Of a DNA stretch of 59,369 nt, positions 35,351 to 45,611 are shown in pieces; the stretch's first letter is position 1; each line of letters begins with the position of its first letter. The notes under the pieces are model-generated. The model worked only from the letters and a program-made list of their open reading frames with translations. It made no database searches and had not been told where the DNA came from. The translations under genes and the position numbers were made by a program. Origin of the DNA: Cyclospora cayetanensis (taxonomy: Eukaryota; Apicomplexa; Conoidasida; Eucoccidiorida; Eimeriidae); the NCBI RefSeq assembly GCF_002999335.1, contig NW_020312163.1:1-59369 (forward strand). Direction: 5' to 3'.

Positions 35351-36101
35351 TTGTTAGTAGAGTAGAGCTCATGTAATCAAACGCGCCTCAGTGCAGTTTT
35401 ACCCGCTATATTCAAAGAAGCCCTGACTAACGTTTATGCCGAGATAAGCTTAGCAGCACGCTGTGGGAGAAGTGAGAAAGCTGGAACAGGCAAATTCACC
35501 CGAAGGTCTGTGAATAAAGGAATCTAATCTTTTGCTTTGCAAAAATCACAACGTAGAAAACTAACTGCTTTCTCAGTGGTTGCTATCAGGCTAACCTCAA
35601 GTGTCCCGACAAATGGTCTCAAACTGGGCAGGGGCTCAGCGGTCAGAGAGGGGCCGGTGGGGCTTCCGCAAGTTGTGGATCCGCTGAGTCTTCAGAAACA
35701 AATGTGAGTAAATCTTGAGTCTTTACTTTGGAAAGAAGCTCCAACTTGGGATTGAGAACAAGTGAATGCTGAGGATGTCTCAACCTGGTCCTTTTAGAAT
35801 CTAAGGTAAACAACGGGAAAACGACAGAGGAAAGTCGCACTCGTAGACTGGCAGCTTCTCAACAACGCAGCAGCTTCTCTTGTAAGAGAATGGATCATCT
35901 GCTGTGAAACTGCGAGCGGATGCAACCGTCTAAACAACTTTAAGAAAAGGACTACGCCCGGCGTACCGTGCATTAAAGGATAGGCAAGCCCTTCATGCAT
36001 GCTGCGGTGCACTGAAGGGGGCTACAAAGTATAGAACGGCAGCCGAGGACCCACCATGGGTAACTCCTCTCCTGACTCTTGTTCACATTAGCCGCGAATA
36101 G

Positions 36102-36596
36102 TTGCTAGCTTTGCTTGATACTGTTTGTGAAACGAATCTGTTGTCCGAGGAAAGTGGGCAGAAATGCAATTTACCTGTTCACTCCTCAGTGCAATCTCTA
36201 TGCCTCAGGTCGGCTGACGAGCGACAGAACGCAATCTTTGGCAAGGCTATAGCAGTCATCTCTAGTTCACATCAAAATTGGGTTCAGCATTATGGCCTTG
36301 ACTTCCATGCTGGAGCCGTGTATTGTGACTTGGATCCTTGGCATGCCGTGGGGATCCAGTGGAAGGTGGGCATGCTGCCACAGCTGCGCTCTGATTATGT
36401 TATTTTGCCAAGGTGCTCTAAGAAAAAGCAACTCCTGGTCTCGACAGCCTTCAATTCACCTCTGGTGAGTGGAGGAGAATCGGTACCTCAACAAGGTGAG
36501 GCAGAGCCTTCATGTGGGTGGCTTATCAGCTCAGCAACTCAGTGGGAGAAGAGGGTTCAGAGCATGCATTCCGCCCGCCCTAGTGAAATACCCTGA
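36102..36596 (+). pseudogene. Retroelement protease-region remnant
   Basis: A 164-codon open stretch without ATG (it begins TTG CTA GCT). The opening LLDTVCETNLLSEE aligns with retropepsin active-site context, where LxDTG is expected; the catalytic Gly is Val here. The rest carries no clear RT motif. It lies in the expected place upstream of the RT remnant at 37.2 kb. Inactive by inference. Confidence 0.4.
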
Positions 36597-37179
36597 CACT
36601 GTTGTTCGTTGAACAAGGGCTTAGTCGGATGTTCTGATAAGAAGCAGCTGCACAGACACAGAGGTTATGTGCATATGCTCAATATTGAAGGGCTCCCAGC
36701 AGGCCGGTCGCTTGCTCTTTGTCCAGCGCACCGGTTTGAACTAATCCCCCGGTCAATCCCAATATGCGTTCCGTGGTGTCGCAAGCCTATACAATATCAA
36801 AAGGAAATTATACGGCAGGCAGGAAGCTTGCAGAAGAAAGCAAAAGGCTGGAATTGACAAAAACCTTTTTTGCATAATCTGCTGTTGGTGCCGAAAAGCC
36901 ACGAACGGCTGGAAATGTTCAACTTCAAACCACCAAAAAGGATCAGCGTGAAGCGAAAGTTTCCGATACGCCATACTGCCGAATGACGTTACAAACCACA
37001 CAGAACAATAGTACACTCGATATTTGACTTCACACACGCAATAGTACAGATGCCCATTTACCATTTTAACAGGCACCGAACGGCTGTCCACACCAGCACT
37101 TGCAAACTTTAGTATTGCTGCATGCCGATTAGACTTGTAAATGACCCAGTTGGACTGCACCAGCAAGCTAATTGAGATT

Positions 37180-37400
37180 TTTTGTGAGCCTAGTACGCAT
37201 AGCTGCGTGCATTTCTACATGGATGATCTCCTCTTCCATGGCCAAAGCGTTAAAGAGCACCTACAACACCAACGGAGTGCGCTTCAGTGTTGTGGGCCAA
37301 GCAGTGGCATGTAAAGGCACGAAAGTGTTTGCTTTTCATGCAAGCAGCCATGTTTTAGGAACTCCTTCTCGATGCAGAAACTGCGCCAAACCGGGGAAAA
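37180..37400 (+). pseudogene. Reverse transcriptase remnant (YMDD box)
   Basis: The frame starting at GTGCATTTCTAC (about 37207) reads VHFYMDDLLFHGQSVKEHLQ, fitting the Ty3/gypsy RT pattern with the two catalytic Asp and the downstream H-L-x-H. A stop follows within 30 residues. A second frame continues with KGTKVFAFHASSHVLGTP, resembling the K-C-x-F...L-G-H segment. At least one frameshift therefore divides the domain. Confidence 0.6.
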
Positions 37401-37989
37401 ATTGACACTGTCAATGTGCAGTCTTCTCTACTCATTCCGCAGCCACAAGGACGATGAGAGGCTCTACGGGCTTTTGTCTTTATTTTCTAGAGAGGTTTCC
37501 TTTCTAAGTATGCTCGAATTGTTGCTTGTTTGCACGACATCCCTAAGATGCCGGAGTCTATCTCCTGGACAGGGAAGGCTGATGCCGCAGAAAGAACGCG
37601 TTTGTGGCCACCTTACATTTTTCCTAGTGCTTTCGCTGCCTTTCATGAGGCCCGTTTCGCTGCAAGAATTAATGCTAATTGGCGTGGCGGTGGGCGCCGT
37701 TCTCTGCTAATAGGGTGAAAGCTTTCCATGACAACAATTTATTGCTTGCATTTTCATCGCTTCATCGAATCCGGCCGGCGGCTGTCAGTGCGGTAAAATG
37801 AGCCCCATGCAGTGAGGCGGGGCGTGAAGAGGTTCCAACACTATTTTTGCATTCCGACTTTGGTCAGTGCCAGTTCGTGCAAAAGGAGCATGGCCATGCT
37901 TATCTGGGACATGGTAGGATTTTAACTTGAGTGTGAAATTATTGACGGTCCCTCTGGTGGTCTGGGATGTGTCCAGCGGCAGAGAAGTC

Positions 37990-38400
37990 TGAACTGCCAT
38001 TCCCAGGCTCAGCAGCTGACCTGGCGGAAATGTCGCTGCCTTTTGCAAAGCGGCTAGCTTCTGAAATCATTGTGTTAGATCTGACAGTGGAATTTATTGT
38101 CCGACTGTTTGAGGACAAAGGTCAGGATGGCATCTGCTTCGCTATTGACAAACTTAGCAAACAAGCCTATTTCATCCCTTGATTCACCTCTGCAAACGGT
38201 TTAGGAAATAGCTCAATTATTCTTGACTCTTGTATGGATGGTTCACAGAATTCTCAAAAGCACTGTTTTTGATAAAGGTGCGAACCTTGTTAAAACGTTC
38301 GGGTATGCTTACCGGAGTATAACCTGCGAGTTACCTCTAGAAAAATGTACGAACACAGCGCATCAATCACACTCTTGCTTGCCACTCTTTTCTCAGAAAA
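37990..38400 (+). pseudogene. Integrase core remnant
   Basis: DGICFAIDKLSKQAYFIP (ending 38179) matches the first catalytic Asp block of gypsy integrases. After a stop, VHRILKSTVFDKGANLVKTF (about 38228-38310) matches the second block, with S-D-R-G altered to F-D-K-G. The third catalytic Glu is not identifiable. The sequence continues towards the C-terminal region at 38640. Confidence 0.6.
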
Positions 38401-39719
38401 AGTCAATTAATTGACTTGAGTTTCTTCCGAATGCTAGGTAGGTCTCAAGTACAACGTTGCCCGGTCCCCGATGGCTCCCCTCATCCCTGGAATACACCTA
38501 GGATCGTTTCTCTGAGCTTGGCCTCGTCTTGGTGGTTTCGATGCCCTGAATGACGAACGCACTGAGAGAACAAGTATCTAGGGCATGCAAATATTTGTGC
38601 AAAGCATAGGAGGCAAGTAGGAAATTATAATGAGCTGTAGTCGGCTGTGTGTTTTGAGCCTGGTCAAAACATTTTGGTGGATCGCCAGGCGTTGAGAGGC
38701 GCACCAGAAGGTGACCAGGCGAGGACAATTTTGCGGCAGGCTGGCTGGAACCCTTTGCCATTCTCTCATGAAACTGTGCTTTTACTTGCCTTATCAATCT
38801 CCCCACAAGTTCGAGGTTCCACAGAGCCTCCAACATTGGCTTCCTCAAGAAGCTTCTTCAGCCCCCCAAAAAAGCGTATCTTTTCGTGTAGAGGCAGAGA
38901 ATCTACAGGGAGCCGTAGAAGTGCCGGATGCTAGGACTGTTGAGCTCCGAGGAGACAGTAGAGGGGAGTTTTCAGCCAAAAAAGGTGGAGGATGCCAGAC
39001 CCAGTCATTGACGAATGAGCAGCTGCGAAGTCCGTGGCCTGGGGGTGAATCTGAGCCTTAAGCTGGCAAACAACACCGGTTGCCATGGACAATATGTATC
39101 TCGTTCCTTGATAATTTTCCTTCCCCAGCCGTGTTCTGCCTGAAATTGCTATCTCCATACATAAGTATGGCTTTTTCAGGTATCCCGGTATTACTTTCAA
39201 ACAATTCTCTGCATCTGGACTTATGCGATGGTGATCCCAAATATTTTAACTCCAAGGTTTTGCTTATGCCTTTTCTTGGGCTTTGAAATGGACTATAATA
39301 CACTAGCCAACTGCGTCTGCATGCAGGTATTGCTCTATGAAGGGAAGTGGCCTTGCTGAACTGGTGTGTATTATGAATCCTTTAACACATTTTACTTGCT
39401 TTCTCTTTCTCGTACAAGAAGACCTTTACACTTCATCACCCCGATGACGGCGAGTCACCGTACTGCTGTGATAAAGTTGGTTTGGTTTCTCGTTCCTTGT
39501 GGGCTAATGTTTGTGCCTTTTCCCCTCTCACTTCTCTGTGTATGTGTATGAACGCTTTCCTTTTCTTATTTGCACCGTTCTCTGCATTTCTTTATACTAG
39601 GTGAGTGGAGAGAGAGCGGGGATTATCCCGCTGTTTCACAGGCAGCTGGTCTGGATGAAAGCTTTGTAGCACAAAGGCGTGCGTTGCGAATTGGGGGCAA
39701 GCTGTAGCATAAATAGTCA

Positions 39720-40000
39720 ATTAAATACTTTCTACTACACTAGTTATCTTCATGTATCGCATTTATTGCAGAGTACTGCGAGTTTTCTAGAAGAAGCTAC
39801 AATGTTGTGCTCAGGGTTTGGTTGATGCTATGCGCAGCAAGCTGGTCCCTTGGAGTGCTTGAAGAGTGTAGCTACACACGCCCTAGCTGTCCCTCCCCCT
39901 TCACGTGTAGAGAGTTTAAGGGACTCGATAAGGGGAAGATGAAGTCGCTAGGGTGTTGTATGCGTATGTGCTGGGCAGCAGGTGAAATTAGCTGTGAATG
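39720..40000 (+). repeat. LTR family copy 5 (right LTR of 34.5-40 kb element)
   Basis: It includes ATCGCATTTATTGCAGAGTA, the core GGAGTGCTTGAAGAGTGTAG and CGCCCTAGCTGTCCCTCC. It also carries the 21-bp string shared exactly with 2552-2572. Edges are estimated. Confidence 0.55.
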
Positions 40001-40019
40001 ATTAAAGTGCTCCGTGTCA

Positions 40020-40140
40020 CGACATTTTTGGTCAAGCTAACAGTACTGTGCAATGAACAAAACACACTGGCATTTGAACCAAATAATCGATTTCAAACTA
40101 ATTTTCAGTTGAATATAGCGTGTGTAGTAGAAAATGTTTG
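40020..40140 (-). repeat. LTR family copy 6, partial, minus orientation
   Basis: GGTCAAGCTAACAGTACTGT...GCAATGA and CCAAATAATCGATTTCAAAC closely match 45345-45420 (GGTCAACGCT...GCAATAAATGA; CCAAATAGGCGATTTTAAAC), which is a minus-oriented copy. Only the outer half is present. Confidence 0.5.
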
Positions 40141-40644
40141 TTGAGTAGAAAATGTTCGAGGTAACCTAGCCTGGTACTTGCCCATGACACTAAAAATGTT
40201 CGTGAGCAGAATAAACATTCTTTTGCTTAGTGTGATCTTTGTAATGCTGCTATGTCTTCTTTTAGAATTCCTACATCCCCTCAGCACCGCCGCTCAGATC
40301 TGATCCGCACAGGGGACGTGAAAGCGGTTTCTCGTTGCTTTTACACCAAATCAATACAGCAGCTCTAGCATGCCGTACCCCTCATCTCTGCCGAACGTCG
40401 GCTATTGACCCAATCTACCGAACATCTGCATCGGGATAGGGTGATGCTTTCAGGGCTTTGCTTTAGCCATTATGACGACGGACGGCGCAGGCCCCACGCT
40501 GGCATGCACACGCTGGTTTGCGCTTTGTAGTTCGCGTTTGAGGTGTGGGTTTGGATATAGATGTGTCGAATTCCACTTTTGGGGAGATTTTGTTTTATTG
40601 AGAGGCCCTCAGGCGGCTTTCGTCTTTGCTAATCGAACCTGAAA

Positions 40645-43237
40645 ATGGCACCGCGCTTCCTGGTCCTTGTTCGTCATGGTGCGTCTTCCCGTCGTGCTGC
40701 AGCTCAGCCGTACTGCTTCCGTTTGTGCTAACTTATGCTTCACATGTAGAGGCTCTGCAAATGCCAGAGGACTTAATGTCTAAGATTGAGGGTTTGGAGT
40801 GTAGGCTTTGCGTTCTGGTGATAGCTAGGGTTCTCGGGGACAGCTTTGGTGTGCTGGCGTTGAGGGCGGGTGCCTCCACAACAGGCCAACTGTGTGCACA
40901 AATCATTACTTTTCGCCTTTTTACAATGGCTTCTGCATATATTACTGTTTAATTGAACGAGAGGAAGGCTGAACGCAAGCAATTAGTTCTCTACAGTGCT
41001 TGAACATCTCCATGCATGGGTCCTGGCAGGCACATACGCAGATCCGCAGTGGAGCGAAATTTAGTTTAAGGCTGAACATTCGACCCTTTTGGCACTTGAT
41101 ATCGGGAGCTAGGACTTACTTGTGGCACTTTAGGACTTGAGTATAGCTGGAATGCCTGTAAGAACTACGAATTGGTTTACGGTTGTGGCGTCCTTCCAGG
41201 CGAGTCCTCTTGGAATAAGGAAAACCGCTTCACTGGTTGGACTGACGTCCCCCTGTCAGAGCACGGCCAGGAGGAGGCTCGGTGAGTAGACGGGTTAGTC
41301 GAGGACGTTTATAAGCGTTTAGGGTTTATTGTCCCTTTAGGGTCCAGAGAGCACGGAGAATACGCGTGTGGATACAGGGAGGCAGGAAAGCTCATAAAGG
41401 AGAAGGGCCTACAGTTTGATATCGCTTACACCAGCGTTCTGAAGAGGTGAGTGTTGAACCATAAATTCTGGTGTCAGGCTATCGGGTGTAGGGTTATTGG
41501 GTCACACTTTGGGGTTTGCCCTTATGAATGCAAAATATGGCTTTGCGGGTTTGGAGGGGGATTCCAGTAAGAAGATGTTGAGGCGTTTAGATGAGCACCT
41601 ATATCCGTTATGTGGGGTGTAGGGTTAGCCTTGCGAACTGGTTCAAGTGACAAGCTTGAGAGACTTGAGGTTTTGGTTTTTTCCGCACAGGGCAGTGGAG
41701 ACCTGCTGGACAGTGTTGTTAAACGCCGATCAGTGCTACCTACCCATCAAGAACACTTGGAGGTGAGGGGAAACTGGAGGAGATCGTGCGTGTTGCCTTC
41801 TTAGCATTCAAGGGATGGATGGGCTTCAAGTCATTGTATTATCTTCTTCACTGTCACTGCGCCTCTGGCTGACTCTGCTTTTCATTGCCCCTCTCCTTTT
41901 CCCTCTTTGGTACCATACCTTGACTTTACGCAGGCTGAACGAGAGGCACTACGGCGCTCTCCAGGGTCTTAACAAATCCGAAACTGCCGCCAAGCACGGG
42001 GAAGAACAGGTGGGCCAAAATTTTTGCATGGAGTGCATGGAATAGCGTTGTAGGTAAACTTGGGTGTTCATCAAGTATTGCGTCTACACATCCATTCCCG
42101 CCACGTCTGTATTTAGAAGCACATGCATGCAACTCTCATGCTCTAGGAACCAAGGTTTTTCAAACCAAACCGCGTCTATACACCGTATGGCGGGGACATG
42201 CGTACACTGGTTTCTCTTAATGTGGCGCCATGCTGTCCGCAGGTCAAGATTTGGCGTCGCTCCTATGCAGTGCCACCCCCCCCCCTTGAACCTCATGACA
42301 AGAGAAACGCAAAGTTCGAGGAGAAATACAGACATCTTCCTCAAGAGGTCCTACCGGCTACTGAATGTCTCAAAGACACGGTTGAGAGGGGTGCGTGTCT
42401 TTGGACATGCAGGGTTCCTTGCTTTTGAGGAGGGACGGTGGGGAGAGATGGTTGTGTTCTGCAACCTTTTACGTCATGCCAAACATTTTGAGAATCGTTT
42501 GTTTGAAAAGCAACTGTAGGGGGGGTGGGGCAGATGCACAGGCATGGCGTTAAAGAGCTCATGTTTTTGTCGTGCCTCAGTGTTGCCGTTTTATTTCGAC
42601 GAAATCGCCCCGGCTCTGCTTGCTGAGCAACGCGTGCTGGTTGTTGGTGAGTGTGATTCTTCTCGACAAAAACAATGTGCCGCTCAAGTTGTCCATACGT
42701 AGAGAGAGGTGCTGAGCGGGGAAGCAACATTGATATAGAGCTGGCAGCAAGTCCCTGTATAGGGGTTCGATGCATGAATGTGCTTTACAACGAATTGAAT
42801 TTGTTGGGCCTGTTTGTGTGCCTTCGGTTGTGGAACGCCGACACCCTGTTGTCACTACAGCTCATGGAAACAGCTTAAGGGGTCTTGTGAAGCACTTGGA
42901 CGGAATGAGCGAGGAAGAAGTCCTCGAGCTCAATATCCCCACAGCAGTTCCCCTTGTCTACGAGCTCGACGATAACCTCAAACCCATCAAGAAGTATTAT
43001 TTGCTTGACGAAGAGGAAGTCAAGGTAAGGAGGATGGCATGGACCACGCTCATTAGGTGCACAATGGGTATCTAGACGATTTGGTGGTGAAGGGTCCTCA
43101 AGTGGTCCCAGTAGACGCACATAGCTATCACGGAGATAGACTGATTGTTGCAATGGGGAACATCCGGGGGCTATGTGGCTTGTGTGTGTGTGCAGAAACG
43201 GATTGCGGCAGTTGCAAATCAGGGCAAGGCAAAGTAA
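40645..43237 (+). CDS. PGAM1: Phosphoglycerate mutase, cofactor-dependent (PGAM1)
   Basis: The enzyme interconverts 3- and 2-phosphoglycerate in glycolysis through a phosphohistidine. Nine exons: 40645-40678, 41200-41281, 41378-41446, 41691-41762, 41934-42009, 42243-42390, 42581-42646, 42861-43024, 43196-43237 (753 nt, 250 aa, the family's usual length). The catalytic RHGESSWN is at residues 10-17 with the phospho-acceptor His11. [34 protein letters not shown] (Glu in the active site), [20 protein letters not shown] (second His) and [14 protein letters not shown] follow in order. No signal or targeting extension is seen, so it is cytosolic. All phases and splice sites are consistent. It is immediately right of the dead LTR element, with about 500 bp of upstream sequence free of repeats. 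Confidence 0.96.
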
Positions 43238-43239
43238 AT

Positions 43240-45070
43240 GCCATGATCACACTGGTTTTGTAGTCAAGTGGGCACTTTTGACAAATACATAACTTGAGAC
43301 TTGAATTTGTGTGCTCATTTTAGCTCTTTGAGACGCAGCGAACGTGCCGTATAGGCGTTAATGGTCAATTATAGGTCGCTAGGCAGTTCCTTCACGACAG
43401 TCCATTTCTTTTTGTTGCCACACCCGAGTGTACAAGGGGCCATGCAAGCACCGCGATCGTAGTTTATTAAGGCTTATAATTCAGGTATACGCTCCAGAGG
43501 AGCGTGTCTGGCTCTAGAGAAGTCGTGAGTATGTGTGCTTGCACCAAAGGATACAGAAATAGTTAAAAGCATTCAGGATTTAGGATTATGCAGGAACTGG
43601 GGAATTTAACTTTACCTATTCCTATTGACTTAGTGGTAGTGCAGGACAGGCTTATGCGGCTGTCACGGGCACAAAGAAAACAACAAGGGGGGCAGGGGAG
43701 CACATAGGCGAGCAGGCTGAGACCTACGGTCGGCTAGGGTTGCTGAGAAGACAATGTTGCACAAAAAGCACTAGCCTCCGTGATGCAGCTTCAGGCCACG
43801 CAACTTAACTAGGCCCACAGCGCAGTGTGAAGTTCTAATTGAGCTAATCCACGGGTGTTCAGCAAAATAACGAATACATCGTACGGGGCCTTCCCGTGGC
43901 TTCTTACACTACTCAGTGCGCTTGTCGTTGAGTCGCGATGTGTCTCTTGGGTCCATAGGGAGGGTGACGGAAGGCCTTCACCTCACGAGCACCCGGGAGC
44001 TACTTCCTCGCCTGCGGCAACAGAAACAGGGACAGCAGTGCCCGGAAAAGCAGGGCAGCGCAGTAGGGGAGGGCTGAAGAAGCTGTTCCAGAAGAGGGGA
44101 GATTGACTACGCTGCTGCCTCGTCGCTGTCGGGGTGCGGGACCCTCGTCAGCGGCGTTTTGAGCTTTAAAAGCCTTTGTTCATGCGTGCAGCAGATGCTA
44201 TCGGCATCCGCTGCTGATGAACTTGTGGCACGGCAGGCTTCGTTACTGTCTAATTGTGCGCTGCCGCGAGGAGGCAAAACAGGGACACATGAAGAACCCA
44301 CGTCGTATGGAAAAGCTTTTCCGCATCACTGTATAGCCCATTCAACTCAAATAATAACTTGAATAAGGTTCTAGTGATTTGCGCAGCCAATACGACACTA
44401 GCACCGACGCGAAGCATCCATTTCCTTAAATACTCAAAAGGAAGGCACGTTGAAGCAGTATTTTTTCGAGGCGCTCACTGGCTCACGGAGAGTTCGGATG
44501 TATGCTCTTCATAAAAGACGGACCGCTCAGTAAGGCCTTCTTCTTCTATATAATAAACTCTTCAAGCGCTCGCCTTCATGGGATGTAAGGGAATCACATA
44601 CTGAGTCTCCTGTCAGTAAAAAGAGAGCTGCGTACAAGGCACGCTGCTATGCAGTGCCACTGTTGCTGGCCATCCCTGGAATTCTGTCAGTGCAGAATCC
44701 CAGTGTATGGTAATAAGTAGCTGGAAAGCAAACTGAAAAATCCAGATATATAAACAGCACGTAACGCGCTCTATGTGGATGTATACGTACGTAAGCCTAC
44801 GTTCAAGGCCAAAGATAGTTCCACATTGTGGGTGCGTACATAAGCGTGTAAGGAGAGGTGCATACCTAGGCCAACGCATACAACACCAGGAAGCGATCGC
44901 CCCACATCTCAAAACTTCAGTAGTATAACTAGAACACAGAATAGAGGTAGCTTATTGAGATACTAAATCTCGAAGTAGACAGTCCCTCGCGCCCACCTTC
45001 ACACTTGTACTTGGAAGAAACTTGTAATCCAATTGCATCTACAGCCAATGGGCGCAATGGGCAACAGCGA
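43240..45070. other. Intergenic, possible retroelement debris
   Basis: No gene supported. A frame at 43855-44106 has a signal-like segment (FPWLLTLLSALVVESRC) but starts with GTG and has no Met. The part just left of 45077 should be internal sequence of the minus-oriented LTR copy at 45.1 kb, but I identify no protein domain in it. Confidence 0.4.
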
Positions 45071-45077
45071 CATCGGA

Positions 45078-45093
45078 TTAGGTAGTGATACCA
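45078..45093 (-). other. Primer-binding-site-like sequence, minus strand
   Basis: Two bases beyond the LTR terminus the minus strand reads TGGTATCACTACCTAA. The first nine bases equal those at 12485 after the 12-kb LTR, and the offset is the same. Later bases differ, as expected for decay of one or both copies. Confidence 0.55.
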
Positions 45094-45095
45094 AC

Positions 45096-45420
45096 TGTAA
45101 TGCTCCCTCTGCGGTCTCCTAGGGAGACACATAACTCCAGACGCAACAAGAACTTAATAAAAAGCTGTTGAGCGTATTTTCCAAAAGAATTCCCAACCTC
45201 CTGAGCGCGCTCATCAGAGCTGCCGGTATACTTGGAGAAGGACTGTTAAGGTGCGCATAGCTGCACCCTGTGAGTATTCCGAGCACTCATTGGTAGTTGC
45301 AAATAGATTCCGGCTCGCATGCACAAAACATTGCGCTTTCTTGTATTGGGTCAACGCTGGGGTGCAATAAATGAGATATACATACAACTAAACCAAATAG
45401 GCGATTTTAAACTAATTCTT
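45096..45420 (-). repeat. LTR family copy 7, minus orientation, sharp end
   Basis: Read on the minus strand, TATATCTCATTTATTGCACC, GAGTGCTCGGAATACTCACA and GGGTGCAGCTATGCGCACC precede the terminus GGGAGCATTACA (45096). It lies next to the NDH2 3' end (45612) and no partner LTR is seen, so it is a solo or truncated copy. Confidence 0.6.
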
Positions 45421-45611
45421 GGCCCAAGCTAATTGGTGCAGTATAGTGTTGATGTTTAGCTTAGCCGATTACAGGCAAAAATGTAGCCCCGCATCAAGGG
45501 CTGTTCAAAACGGGCGCACATGTGTATGCATCCAATTCTTATACCTGCATACGTGGTACTCGCTCTCCCTTGTGCTCTTCAGCTATGCCTTGGTGCACGC
45601 GGTTCGTGTGC

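Larger units (their letters stand above)
33440..35400 (-). mobile_element. Decayed Ty3/gypsy-like fragment, minus strand
   Basis: Reading the minus strand from about 33880 to 33570, two overlapping broken frames give AHQNVWTPGMT and then SLWGVFDATVEYMLACN. Together these resemble the HHCC zinc finger at the N-terminus of gypsy integrases (H-x-x-x-x-x-P-G-M-T, then W-x-x-M-x-x-x-V-x-x-Y-x-x-x-C). A minus-oriented LTR-like block lies upstream at 35140-35350. The two parts may belong to one element that was later invaded by, or overlaps, the plus-strand element starting near 34550. Frameshifts and missing Cys show it is inactive. Assignment rests on weak motifs. Confidence 0.4.
34550..40000 (+). 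mobile_element. Degenerate near-full-length Ty3/gypsy-type LTR element
   Basis: Parts appear in canonical pol order on the plus strand. At 36102 ALLDTVCETNLLSE resembles the retropepsin D-T-G region with Gly replaced by Val. At about 37190, HFYMDDLLFHGQ is a reverse-transcriptase Y-x-D-D box, followed out of frame by residues like the K-C-x-F segment. At 38130, DGICFAIDKLSKQAYFIP and at 38240 HRILKSTVFDKGANLVKTFG match the integrase core (first Asp; S-D-R-G-x-N-F). At 38650-38870 lies the integrase C-terminal region. Flanking plus-oriented LTR-like repeats lie at 34550-34800 and 39720-40000. Multiple stops and frameshifts separate every part, so it is a dead copy. Overall length of 5.4 kb suits the family. 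Confidence 0.65.

Noticed and set aside
43855..44106. Signal-peptide-like small protein
   Set aside because: The frame begins at GTG and contains no methionine; no upstream exon could be joined.
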